DNA from: Apodemia mormo
Lineage: Eukaryota; Arthropoda; Insecta; Lepidoptera; Riodinidae
Direction: 5' to 3'
Length of the DNA: 64,000 nucleotides
NCBI GenBank assembly: GCA_036924255.1
Contig: JAUPFN010000018.1
Coordinates: 7,016,001-7,080,000 of the forward strand
Position numbers and translations under genes: made by a program. Positions 30,011 to 39,950 of the stretch are shown piece by piece. How positions within the stretch are numbered: position 1 is the stretch's first letter; every line of letters starts with the position of its first letter. The notes beneath the pieces are model-generated. The model saw only the letters and a list, made by a program, of their open reading frames with translations. It was not told the DNA's origin and did no database searches.

Positions 30011-31100
30011 TAGAGGAAAGTGACCAAATATGGGATAGTTTCCTAATATGGAATACCGGCAATTCTCTCAAACGGAAACTCACACATGCAACAGTGTCTG
30101 TTTCTTTCTTTCTACCCCCATTCACGCGTACAAGTTGTAACACGCCAGTCGAGCGAACCCTTTCGTCGTTGTCGCAGTGTTTTGTTTCGTCGTTGCCGTA
30201 TAACTTTCGTATATTTCGTACAAAAAGTACACATAGTATTGTTTTTATAAAGTCTAAAGATGGTTTAGATATTATTCTGTAGGTTTTAGCGGTATTTCAT
30301 TGTATTACTTTCTTAAATATACAAATATGAATGAAAGTTTGAAGTGGTTGGAAAATCCAAATATGGACGGATCAAAGTATCCAATTATGGACTATTCCAT
30401 AATTGGTTGTCTTTTTTATTAGCTGTCTTAATTATTTTGTTAATTATAAATTGATATTAATTTTTTCCTGTTTTATCAGAATAGCTGGCGTCAACTCAAA
30501 AACGAAGTGAAAGGAATGGAATTCGGAGCATAAGCAAGGTTATTAAATTAGTAAGCACCTTACAAGAATGATCTCTTAGAAAAATTAAGAAATAATAAGA
30601 AAAAAAAAAAAATTGGCAAAGAACAAGAATCAAAACAGAACGATAAGCAATCGAAAGCGAAAAAGCCAAAAGAAAAGATTAAGCCTAAGTCAGATTCAGG
30701 TGATGAGGAGATGATGCTCTTTGATAGACAGTGTGCTTTATGCCTTGGTAGGAAAACATAGCTGTAGCCTCTGATTCAGAGTATATTTACTGTGGCAGGC
30801 TGTTTTCGAATGATACACACGATGAAACGTCGATCAAAATGTACCAAAATGTCCAAAGAGTCATTTAAATTAAGGTTTATTTTTGATGGTGTTTATAGTA
30901 TTCCATATTTGGGTAACTATTCCACATCTTTCTTAAAAAATATTACATAAAAGAAATCAATTTAACCAAAACTTGTTACAAAATAAAGCGCTAATATATG
31001 ATTGTTAATAATTATTACAAAAAGTTTTTTATTTATGACGTTTGTACAAGTTATGTGTAAAAAACAAAATGGTATTCCATATTTGGTGACTCTTCTCTAG
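30011..31100 (+). mobile_element. pogo-like DNA transposon, decayed
   Basis: Left end GAGGAAAGTGACCAAATATG (30013) is matched by the right end, whose complement starts GAGAAGAGTCACCAAATATG. TA flanks both sides (30011-30012, 31098-31099). CCAAATATGG and TTCCATATTTGG motifs recur near both ends. The interior keeps the tail of a transposase (30480-30870). The arrangement fits a pogo/Tigger-type member of the Tc1/mariner superfamily. Confidence 0.75.
30480..30870 (+). pseudogene. pogo-like transposase C-terminal remnant
   Basis: Frames give a lysine-rich segment (KEQESKQNDKQSKAKKPKEK), then SDSGDEEMMLFDRQCALCLG, and in another frame SDSEYIYCGRLFSNDTHDET. Acidic, Ser-rich linkers followed by C-x2-C and YCG cysteine motifs are typical of the C-terminal tail of pogo/Tigger-like transposases of insects, after the DDE domain. 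The DDE domain and the N-terminal helix-turn-helix are absent. At least two frameshifts and stops. Confidence 0.55.
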
Positions 31101-31144
31101 TGCATGTGTGAGTGTTTAATGCAGGTGTTAATATTAAGCCAAAA

Positions 31145-31326
31145 ATATGTGAAGCGTTTGGAGTTTACTAGGAATTTGTATGTGATTTGTACAGCGCCAC
31201 CTAGTGGTAAACATGAGAAACCAGTTACCACTAGGTGGCGCTGTACAAATCACATACAAATTCCTAGTACACTCGAAACGCGCTCACGATCGAATGCGAA
31301 AAGAAAAACTCACACTTCGCACTCAG
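31145..31326. mobile_element. Foldback MITE-E, copy 2, left arm truncated
   Basis: Inner parts of both arms are intact, with AGCGCCACCTAGTGG (31193-31207) and CCACTAGGTGGCGCT (31228-31242). The left arm stops at GAAGCGTTTGGAG and lacks its outer 40 bp. An adjoining imperfect hairpin at 31324-31390 (CAGTGCGAG ... CTCGCACTG) extends from the right end. Confidence 0.8.
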
Positions 31327-31545
31327 TGCGAGCGATTCGTAATCAGCGTAGTAAAAGTGAATAGATGCTGATTACTTATCACTCGCACTGATCAACGGCT
31401 GTCTTCACGTATTTTTATCATCACACTAAGCACCTGCATTAAACACTCACATTCGTACTAATCAAAGTGAAAACGGGGCTTTATTATTTTTGACATTGAC
31501 ATAAAAATTATGAATGAACTATAAATTATGAATTACTAGCGACCT

Positions 31546-31752
31546 GCCTGCGGTTTCACCCGCGTAGCTTTTGTTCCCGTAAAAATATCGAAAAGGTTTA
31601 TATATTAAAACCTTTCTCAAGAATCAATCTATCTATTAAAAAAAACCGCATCAAAATCCGTTGCGTAGTTTTAAAGATTTAAGCATACATAGGGACATAA
31701 GGACATAGGGACAGACAGAGAAAGCGACTTTGTTTTATACTATGTGTAGTGA
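31546..31752 (-). mobile_element. Helitron-like element, Hel-f, complete ends
   Basis: Minus strand: TCACTACACATAGTATAAAA start preceded by A, GCGGGTGAAACCGCAGGCAG before the end, CTAG (31549-31546) followed by T. A short GGACATA duplication is internal. Confidence 0.8.
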
Positions 31753-31935
31753 TAATAATTAGCGATTTTGAATAATTTAGGTGTAAGTTAAATATATGTC
31801 GCCGTGAATTTGTCAATACCGTTATATAATACGAGGGAGCAATTCCTTTACATTATAATCTATCTAAGTGATATTATAATTTAACTGCTAATCTAACCTA
31901 ACCAAATTATAAACTCCCTAGGTAGATTATAACCT

Positions 31936-32272
31936 ACCGCCGTGTTTGTCCCGGCCTCCTTTGAAGAATAGGCCAACTGCCGTTCTGCCAGGCAGGTCGT
32001 AAAAGGCGACCGATTGGCTATCGAGTCACAAACATCGTGGCTACTAGGTGGTAGAGTTCTGCATTGTCTCGCGCGCACGCAATAGCGTCAGTGCTTGTCG
32101 CTGTCGTGTTCCGGTTTGAAGGGTAAGGTAGCCGGTAAACTTAAGCATGTGGCATTAGACCTCGCCACAAGATAGCGACGCACCATTAACATCTTCGGTG
32201 TCTATAGGCGATGGTTGACTCTTTCCATCAGGAGACCCATCTGCTTGTTTGCTATCTTATGATATAAAAAAA
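31936..32272 (+). mobile_element. RepA, internal deletion
   Basis: Sense copy from CCGCCGTGTTTGTCCCGG to GATATAAAAAAAA. About 35 bp around the CCCGGGTCTGGTACCACCGC segment is deleted (junction GTCTCGCGCGCACGCAATAG). Confidence 0.85.
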
Positions 32273-32465
32273 ATAACAGTATTGACAATTTCACGGTGAC
32301 ATATCATATAAGAAATAGCGTATTTATATTATTTTTTGTTATAGGTAAATACAGTGCGTATTACGTCTTTTTTGTGATTAAAGGTGATTATTTTTGTAAT
32401 AATAGTTTTGATGTTCAAAAAAATGTATTTAGGTAATATACTCATTTTGAATAAAATATATTCTA

Positions 32466-32694
32466 CTAGCTGTAGTGTGCAGCCCGCTGCATTATAGATT
32501 TTTGGTGAATCCTGCAGGAACGACTCATTTTTCCGGGATAAAAAGAAGCATATGTGTTATTCCAGGTCATCATCTACCTGTGTACCAAATTTCATTCAAA
32601 TCTGTTCAACAGTTTTGGCATTGATTGACAAACATCCATTCATCCAAACAACCAAACATCTGAACTTCGCATTTATAATATTAACTAGCTAACC
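32466..32694 (-). mobile_element. Helitron-like element, Hel-d, in triple array
   Basis: Minus strand, CTAG at 32469-32466; the 5' end is trimmed to TAATATTATAAATGCG and abuts the CTAG of the next element. Confidence 0.75.
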
Positions 32695-32918
32695 CTCGCA
32701 GCTTCGCCCGCGAGTATATTAATAAGTCATCCAAATAGCTTTTAATAAAAATTTCATCCCCTATTTCAGCCCTCCAGAGACTGATTTTTGAAAAAACAAT
32801 TAGCCTATGTTTGACCCCGGATCTTCAACTATATCCATGCCAAATTTCATGAAAATCGGTCAAGCGGCTTAGCTGTGAAAACGTAACAGACAGACAGCCT
32901 TTCGCATTTATAATATTA
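32695..32918 (-). mobile_element. Helitron-like element, Hel-e, middle of triple array
   Basis: Minus strand; 3' end GGGCGAAGCTGCGAGGGTTAG closing in CTAG (32698-32695); the 5' end is trimmed to AATATTATAAATGCG next to the following CTAG. Confidence 0.75.
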
Positions 32919-33018
32919 CTAGCTGTGCCCGCGACTTCGTTCGCGTGTCAGACAGACAACAGACAGACAGACAGAGAGACAGACAGAGTTACTTTCGCAT
33001 TTATAATATTAGTATGGA
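32919..33018 (-). mobile_element. Helitron-like element, Hel-c, internally deleted to 100 bp
   Basis: Keeps TCCATACTAATATTATAAAT, the GTCTGTCTG tract and ACGCGAACGAAGTCGCGGGC plus CTAG (32922-32919), but has lost the middle found in the 17268-17553 copy. Confidence 0.75.
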
Positions 33019-33068
33019 TAGTATGGATAGTATGGGTACGGATAAGTATGGATATGGATTTTTTTCTT

Positions 33069-33432
33069 TTTTTATATCATAAGATAGCAAACAAGCAGAT
33101 GGGTCTCCTGATGGAAAGAGTCAACCATCGCCTATAGACACCAAAGATGTTAATGGTGCGTTGCTATCTTGTGGCGAGATCTAATGCCACATGCATAAGT
33201 TTACCGGCTACCTTACCCTCCAAACCGGAACACGACAGCGACAAGCACTGACGCTATTGCGGCAGGAATAGGTAAGGCGGTGGTACCAGACCCGGGCGAG
33301 ACAATGCAGAACTCTACCACCTAGTAGCCACGATGGTAGTGACTCGATAGCCAATCGGTCACCTTTTACGACCTGCCTGGCAGAACGGCAGTTGGCCTAT
33401 TCTACAAAGGAGGCCGGGACCAACACGGCGGA
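33069..33432 (-). mobile_element. RepA, full length, near consensus
   Basis: Antisense copy from a T-run and ATATCATAAGATAGCAAACA to GGGACCAACACGGCGG. It shows the least divergence of all copies and is a good reference for the family. Confidence 0.9.
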
Positions 33433-33608
33433 GGAGTTATTAGTATGGATATAGATTCTATCTTTGTAAGTTAACACAAGCGTAGATATCAGTTACCGCT
33501 AAATATTAAACTAAACTACATGATCCATTTACACACATAGATGTAAGTAATGAATAGGTTTTGAGGTTTCATGTTCCTGTCTCTTGCGGATTGGCAGTTG
33601 ATTACGCT

Positions 33609-33825
33609 CAGAGTGCTAAGTGTGAGTTTTTCTTTTCGCATTCGATCGTGAGCGCGTTTCGAGTTTACTAGGAATTTGTATGTGATTTGTACAGCGCCAC
33701 CTAGTGGTAAACTGATTACTCACGTTTACCCCTAGGTGGCGCCGTACAAATCACATACAAATTCCTAGTAAACTCCAAACGCGCTCACGATCGAATGCGA
33801 AAAGAAAACTCACACTTAGCACTCA
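33609..33825. mobile_element. Foldback MITE-E, copy 3
   Basis: Both arms complete, CAGAGTGCTAAGTGTGAG on the left and its inverse on the right. The left inverted core AGCGCCACCTAGTGG (33693-33707) is perfect; the right one (33729-33743, CCCCTAGGTGGCGCC) has two changes. Loop about 20 nt. Confidence 0.85.
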
Positions 33826-33970
33826 GAACACCTTCCTCACACATCGTTAACGATTCACGTCGTAATTAATTACTATCGTGCAAGCTTCACTAATGAAGTT
33901 ATCCACAATATAGCAGGTATTTTCTTATAAGACACAGGAAATATATTCTTTCATGGCTTATATTTTTATA

Positions 33971-34239
33971 CTAGCTGAGCCCGCGACTTCGTTCGCGTGG
34001 GAAAATTTCGAAAAAAGTAGCCTAAGTTACTCCCTATCACATCAGCTATCTTCCGGTGAAAGTCCCGTCAAAAGCAGCCCAGCCGTTCCAGATATTAGCC
34101 GAAACAAACAGACAGACAGACAAAAATTTAAAAAAATGTTATTTTGGTATATGTACCGTGTATCCCTATGCATTTAGTAAAAATTCGTATTTTTAATATT
34201 ACAAACAGACACTTCAATTTTATTTATTTGTAGTATAGA
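33971..34239 (-). mobile_element. Helitron-like element, Hel-a
   Basis: Minus strand from TCTATACTACAAATAAATAA to CTAG (33974-33971), with CACGCGAACGAAGTCGCGGG before the end. Confidence 0.8.
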
Positions 34240-34324
34240 GTTGTAGATATCATTCGCAAACGTGACTTAAAATCATTACTTTTTGCTCAGATAACAAGTA
34301 GCCTACGTCACTCCTAGAGAATGT

Positions 34325-34377
34325 AGCTTTCTGATGGTAAAATAATACAGCCTGGTGACTGATGGACAGATGGACAG

Positions 34378-34415
<38 letters not shown>

Positions 34416-34490
34416 GGACGGACGGACGGACAGCTGAGTATTAGTAATAGTGTCCCGTTTTATCCTTTGGGTACGGAACCGTGCTGTAAC
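34325..34490 (+). mobile_element. Repeat I fragment with expanded GACAGACGGAC tract
   Basis: Sense orientation: ACAGCCTGGTGACTGATGG, then about 65 bp of GACA/GACG tetranucleotides (34365-34433), AGTATTAGTAATAGTGTCCC and CTTTGGGTACGGAACCG. Confidence 0.65.
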
Positions 34491-34503
34491 CGGAACACGG
34501 TAT

Positions 34504-34710
34504 TTTCCCCGTGTTGGTCCGGGCTCCATTGAAGAATAGGCCAACTGCCGTTCTGCCAGGCAGGTCGTAAAAGGTGACCGATTGGCTATGCGAGTCACTA
34601 CCACTAGTTTCTGGGTCTTACTATTCCTGCCGCAATAGCGTCAATGTTTGTCACTGTCATGTTCTTGGTTTGGAGAGTATGGTAAACTTATGCATGTGGT
34701 GAGGTGGATA
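34504..34710 (+). mobile_element. RepA, rearranged
   Basis: Sense 5' part (CCCCGTGTTGGTCCGGGCTC to GTCACTACCA), then a jump over about 60 bp to TTACTATTCCTGCCGCAATA, ending at TATGCATGTGGTGAGG without tail. Confidence 0.75.
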
Positions 34711-34844
34711 TAATTTTTTTAATGCTGTACGCTGCAGCTAGCTCTTCATAAGTCCGGACTAACACAGAGAATTCTGCTTAATTTTTTCCTAACAATTTTT
34801 TTAATAAGCTAATATAATCTATCAAATATCACTATTTGAATGTT

Positions 34845-35105
34845 AATAATGTTTCGAATAATCTAGAAACGTGCAGAATTGGAACACTGGAGAGATCTAG
34901 AAATAAAAGAAAGCTACTCCTATTGACAAACAAATATTTGACCTAAGCTATGCCATAATGGACTTTGTGGTATATAACATAAGGTTGAAAGTAGCGTGTA
35001 CTAGGATTTATGAGTCATAACTTGTTTACAATAAGAAGTAATAAGAAGTGATTCATTGTTTCCCGATACTTTTAGATTTTTCTGGATCCAGGTAGAACTT
35101 CACCC
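34845..35105 (+). repeat. Repeat S, copy next to candidate promoter
   Basis: Matches 60360-60625 in inverted orientation over about 250 bp (AATAATSTAGAAACGTG, GATCTAGAAAT, GACTTTGTGGTAT, AAGAAGTGATTCATTG, TAGATTTTTCTGGAT). It ends a few bases before the TATA box at 35110. Confidence 0.65.
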
Positions 35106-35109
35106 TGGG

Positions 35110-35146
35110 TATAAATAGAGATATGTTGACAAATACAGGGCAGTTT
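35110..35146 (+). promoter_or_regulatory. Candidate core promoter (TATA plus initiator)
   Basis: TATAAATA at 35110-35117 is followed 32 bp later by GCAGTTT, close to the arthropod initiator TCAGTT, placing transcription start at about A35142. The TATA-to-start distance is the standard one. The sequence downstream looks like a 5' UTR ending in an ATG, which is the main reason to believe the promoter. Confidence 0.5.
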
Positions 35147-35651
35147 TTATAAAGCGATCGAGAGCGATACTTAAAGTGACCCGTGCGAAGCGAGAAGCGT
35201 TGTATTGTGTAGTAGTTGGTTAAGTTCAGTGATAGTACAGTGAGTGACTGGTGTTAATTAGAGTAAAAAAAAGTATCTTCACGCCCATATCTCCGAAGGG
35301 GTAGGCAGAGGTACAACAAGTGCACCCACGATTAGCCGAAGATACTTGGTCCCACAAATGTGATAGGTGGCAAGCCTATCGCCAACCGGGCACTTTCCAA
35401 TCCCGGACAACTTTGTGTTTCTCAGAAAACTGAAAAAACCCCTTTTTTTTATATGCCCGACCCGGGAATCGAACCCGGGACCTCATGTGGTCAACGCCAA
35501 CGCTGGACCACTAGACCACAGAGGCGATTATTTTTTATTAGAGTATTTGAGTATAAAGTTGTGCTGTTTTGTGTGTCTGTATTTATAATACACGGATTTA
35601 AAATAAGTGGTGTTTTCTTACAATTACGAATCCGAAGTACGTAACAATAAC
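35142..35651 (+). other. Candidate 5' UTR, interrupted by a SINE
   Basis: Outside the SINE (35266-35536) the leader is about 230 nt with no ATG at all, which is unusual for AT-rich DNA and typical of a real leader. GTGAGT at 35240 and a pyrimidine-rich TTATTTTTTATTAG at 35528-35541 could act as splice sites and remove the SINE as part of an intron. If not spliced, the SINE adds at least three upstream ATGs. Confidence 0.45.
35266..35536 (-). mobile_element. SINE-B inserted in candidate 5' UTR
   Basis: Minus-strand SINE with well-kept head (CCGGGTTCGATTCCCGGGTC complement region at 35455-35490) and AGTATCTTCACGCCCATATC end. ATTAGAGTA at 35257-35265 and 35537-35545 is the target duplication. 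Antisense to the candidate gene. Confidence 0.9.
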
Positions 35652-35672
35652 ATGGCCCAAGATTCTATGAAA
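35652..35672 (+). CDS. Candidate first coding exon (MAQDSMK), partial gene
   Basis: ATG at 35652 in an AACATGG context, acceptable for insect translation starts, opens seven codons (M-A-Q-D-S-M-K). They run exactly, in phase 0, into GTATGT at 35673, a good 5' splice site. The exon follows a TATA/initiator promoter at -32 and an ATG-free leader. The product cannot be named from seven residues, and no second exon could be recognised downstream, where lepidopteran introns can run many kilobases and this one would be full of repeats. A chance ATG near a splice-like GT is the alternative. Transcript evidence would decide. Confidence 0.4.
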
Positions 35673-36648
35673 GTATGTTAATTTCCTAACATTTTATAAA
35701 ATCTAATAATTCTTCGTTAAACTTCCCTGTGATCTTCAGTTAATAACTAGCGGTTTATTAACAGGTAGCGTCAAACAAAACATCGGCAGCAGAGTATCTA
35801 CGGTGTAATGGCTTTAGCTAACATGCTGTTTAATTTAGGATACACGTTATCGTTGAATTATTTAATTGCCGCGCCATGCTGTAAATGTGAAGATTACATC
35901 TAACAATGAAAGGTTTAACGAGAGTTTCTATACTTCTATACAGTTTTGGAAATAATAACTATTTGTCAAGGAGCACAGCTAGGGGAGGTGGTTCAGGTAT
36001 TCCTGCAAAATACGTTTTTTCTAATGCATTTTTGAAATAGTAAACATTAAAATTGTAATCTAATAAATTTTAGTGATATTGTTGAGGCTATATTGTAGGG
36101 AATATAACCGATGGAAACATGATTTGATAAAGTTGGCTCGATAATAAATTCACGAAGTTACCTCTTTTCGGGTCATTTTATCTACTATTTTCGGTTTTAT
36201 TTTTAAAACAACTGATTTAATATTATGATTTATTTACCAAAATAAAGTTCACATGTAACTGGAGGTCCTTCATCCGATCGTTTTTTTTAGTAAATTTATT
36301 AATTTTTTAATCGATTATTTAAGTGATTTTTGATCCGCGGGGCGCCCGCACTCTCCCGCGGGGCGTTACCGAGGTAGGACTTGTGCCAATTTTTTGCGCG
36401 CGCGTCAATTTAGTTGGGCCAAAAGATATTTGCAAATAATAATAATTTTCATTAATAGAGCCAATAATATAAGTAGGTTAAGCTAATCATTATTTTTATT
36501 AATTAGTAGTTACCATTATTAAAGTTTTTTTGTGTAAATATTCAATATAAAATATGATAAGTTTTATTTCATTCCTATTTTTAATATTAGGAAGGATTCA
36601 ACATCCTTACTTACTAACCACAGTCTAACTTTGTCAGTAGGTTCAAAG
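35673..36648. other. Unassigned; would be intron 1 of the candidate gene
   Basis: AT-rich. 36334-36420 is a GC-rich patch with CCGCGGGGCG occurring twice and a GCGCGCGCG run. No repeats of the named families. Confidence 0.35.
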
Positions 36649-36712
36649 AGAAGAATAATAAATTCATTAAGCCCGCCGTCTGTGGCGGGCTTAATGAATT
36701 TATTATTCTTCT
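36649..36712. repeat. Perfect hairpin, 29-bp arms, 6-nt loop
   Basis: 36649-36677 and 36684-36712 are exact reverse complements around GTCTGT. The arm tip is GCCCGCC. A long TA microsatellite begins a few bases later. No second copy in the window. Confidence 0.9.
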
Positions 36713-36717
36713 AGACG

Positions 36718-36723
36718 CATATA

Positions 36724-36799
<76 letters not shown>
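36718..36799. repeat. (TA)n microsatellite
   Basis: About 80 bp of TA dinucleotides with one phase break near 36730. Confidence 0.95.
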
Positions 36800-36802
<3 letters not shown>

Positions 36803-38437
36803 GGAAGTGGGTCAGATATGATAAATAAAATGCGGATGTGGTAATATAACAACTCTTCATATTTTGTTCAACTTGTATCAAAAAAATAACATAAAATCAC
36901 TATTAAAGCTTTCCGTCACTAATTACTAGTTCTCGTTTAACAATTCCAAGTAACTTAATTATTCCTTATTACAAATAAGTCATAATTTAAGCAATAGATA
37001 GTCAATTATAAATTGTACTACGACTAATTTATAGTTGACAATAATAATTAACTTGTTTGCACAAATTAATTATCCGAGAGTCATAGAATAATAACGCATA
37101 GAAACCTAGTCGACCCGCGCTATATTAAGCCATTTCAAAGAAGCCTGAAAAGGCCTCTTACGCTCGCCGGCCGCTCAGACATGTGACACGTGCCACACAG
37201 AGTACAGCTCTCGCAATTTCAAAAAATGTGAGTTACTGTGTGGTGAAAGTATGTCACCGTGCTTCACAATAGCGTATTTAGGGCTTGAAGATCACATTTC
37301 ACACATAAAAACTACTTGGCATCGGATATTTTTGTATAAATTCCAAACAAATAAATCGTAAATATCTAAGTTGAACGATATTCAAAATGTTGCCAGCCAA
37401 AGAGGAAAATATTCTACCACGTATTTGTTTTTACCTATTTTCATTATAATTAATAACGTGTGTATTACTATTTTATGTGCGATATTACATAGCTTGGACT
37501 TCGCTTTTGCATAAAAAATATTTTTTAAGTGTTGGGACTTACCATTATACTGGCACAAATATTACAAAACCGTTTGTCAAACCAATATTACAAAGCTTAT
37601 ATTCGTGTATAATGAGGACTTTTAGAAGGCAAAAAAAATGTTCCAACTAGCATTCTAGATGCCACAGTGATACCAGAAAAATACTGTTACTGCTAAAAAG
37701 ACATTTTTTTTAATTTTTCTTATGAAATAATATGCCATGGTACAGCATTATTTCATGTTTTCCTAAGTGTCAAGTAGTTTTATTGGCGATATTTTCGAGT
37801 TTTATCGACGAAATAATGTAGAATAACGTGCCCTAAAATCGGTCTGCGCCAAATGTTGGCCTCCTAATATGTTTAAGCTGATAATTAAGTTTTAATTCTA
37901 CATAGCTTGAAATTTATATTGCGAATGACGATATTGCTCATACACGACTTAATTAATTTGTGCCGTATACTCCAATGCATATAGTATAGCACGTAGAAGC
38001 CAAAGAGTCGCCATAAAGAGCTGCATTGTTTCCGATTCAGCTAAAAACGTTAGAGGAGATTACGCACAAGGATTACGTTTTTCTATATTCTAAGATCTGA
38101 ATCAAAACAGTTGCGCACGATAGGTGGTGCTCAAGTAGTGCACAGAGCCAATAGTAGCTTGACTCAATATAGTAGTCAGAAATATTATGTTTAGCTTAAA
38201 ACATTTTAACTTTTTAAACTGATTTAAATAAATAATTTGATTAATAAGCATACCTATGCTATTACTTTTTACCTCAAAGTGCTTGTAAATATTGTTCCGC
38301 TTGCCCACCCATCTGCTGACGTTCAAGCTAGTTTAGCTTTCACTAAATATATACATATACACACATACACGCACACAGACGTACACATAAAAACACACAA
38401 GCATTCGCCAAGCAATGTACAAATTTGTAATAACATT
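36800..38437. other. Unassigned 1.6-kb stretch
   Basis: The longest stretch without a recognised repeat. 37130-37210 is GC-richer. 37540-37610 repeats CAAATATTACAAA/CCAATATTACAAA. 38360-38402 is an ACACAC-rich tract (CACACATACACGCACACAGA). No domain-bearing frame on either strand, so it may be intron of the candidate gene. Confidence 0.35.
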
Positions 38438-38712
38438 TGACCGCCCCGTTGATCGAGTGCTTAGCGGCCCTGACTACGCAATCGACGGGGCTCGGGTTCG
38501 ATCCTCGACGGGGACAAGCATTTGCGTGATGAGCATAAATGTTTGTATTTCCGGGTTTAGGTGTTTATTAAATATATTCCAGTATTTATATATGTATTTC
38601 TATGTATTAGTATCGTTGACTAACACCCATTACACAAGCAAATAATTTGCTTACTTTGGAGTTTGATCAGTAAGTGTAATTTGTCCCGTGAATATTATAT
38701 TATTATTATTGT
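38438..38712 (+). mobile_element. SINE-C, sense copy
   Basis: The head starts GACCGCCCCGTTGATCGAGT, with A-box-like TGATCGAGTGCTTAGC and B box GGTTCGATCCT (38495-38505). The body carries GATGAGCATAAATGTTTGTA and GTTGACTAACACCCAT. It ends in an ATT repeat (ATTATTATTATT). Best copy for defining family length, about 275 bp. Confidence 0.9.
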
Positions 38713-39674
38713 ACAATTATATTTTAGAAGATATATTTCAATAATTTTTATAAAATTTTTTTTAAAGAATTACTTCAATAAACGTTTTTATAACTTCAAT
38801 AATGTAAACTTGTATTGGCCATATTTTTATTTACGGTTGGTGCTGGTTGGTTACCGCTGTTTGATTACTGATATATACAAAAAAAATATCTTGACTCTTT
38901 AACATTTCCCTGTAATTCTACTCATTTTACCTCACCGGGATAAAAAATGTAAGTTTTAAGTTTTTTATATGTTCAATAATACTATTGGAAAGAAAGACAA
39001 TCTTTATTTTAATGAAGTGAAAATATTTTAAATTACAAATGAAAGCACAAAAACTAAAAAAAAAAAATATAAGGTTAAATAGCTTTGGAATATCATCTTG
39101 AGAACATATAGAATATTTCTTGACATTTAAAATATTATACGTAACCGAATAAAAGTATAAGTTTCAAGTTTATACTAAATGACTATTAATGTTATAATAT
39201 GAAAGACTATTTGTAAGGTAGACCTAATTTAAATACCGTTTTGGGAAAATATTTATTTGCTTGCAACATTATTCACGCAATAATGTGTCTTTGTGTGCGT
39301 GTCAACGCAAGTAATTACACTAAGGGTGACGAATGTTATGCACACATCGATACGGTTTTGGCTTAAAATATGAACGAAACGTTGAATGCAATTATCGCTC
39401 TAAGCGTTATTACTCTATGCCGAGAGTCAAGGATAAGCTACTAGCAAGATACAACAAGTGTACCGAGCCACGCCAGAGCCTAGACTGCCTTATCGGCGGG
39501 CGCTCAGAGCCTTTTTATACAGGTAGCAAAACAAGTTGAGTAGTAGGGATATCGAACGATGCGCTTGCCGGCCCAGGCCGTGCATTTATTGTTTACACTT
39601 TACAATATTCTTGCATTTGACGACGCGGACGCCGTCATATATATATATATTGATATTAATCATAGCAGTGCATA
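38713..39674. other. Unassigned stretch with a GC-richer patch
   Basis: 39400-39600 is GC-richer (GCCACGCCAGAGCCTAGACT, CTTATCGGCGGGCGC) and has a TTTTTATAC motif at 39507, but the open frames are short and have no recognisable domain. A promoter or an exon is possible but unsupported. Confidence 0.3.
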
Positions 39675-39928
39675 TCCATACTAATATTATAAATGCGAAA
39701 GTCTGTCTGTCTGTGTGTCTGTTTGTTACGCTTTCACAGCTAAACCACTGGACAAATTTTTATGCAATTTAGTATGGAAATAGTTGAAGATCCGAGGTCA
39801 AACATAGGTTAATTTTTTTTCAACAATCAACTCCTAAGGGACGAAATTAGGGTGTATGAAATTTATATAAAAAGATATATCGACGACATGTTAATCTACT
39901 CCCGGGCGAAGCTACGCGGGTCAGCTAG
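39675..39928 (+). mobile_element. Helitron-like element, Hel-e, complete ends
   Basis: TCCATACTAATATTATAAAT start after A; CTAG (39925-39928) followed by T; CGGGCGAAGCTACGCGGG hairpin before it. Confidence 0.85.
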
Positions 39929-39950
39929 TTAAGATACATATTTTTTTATA

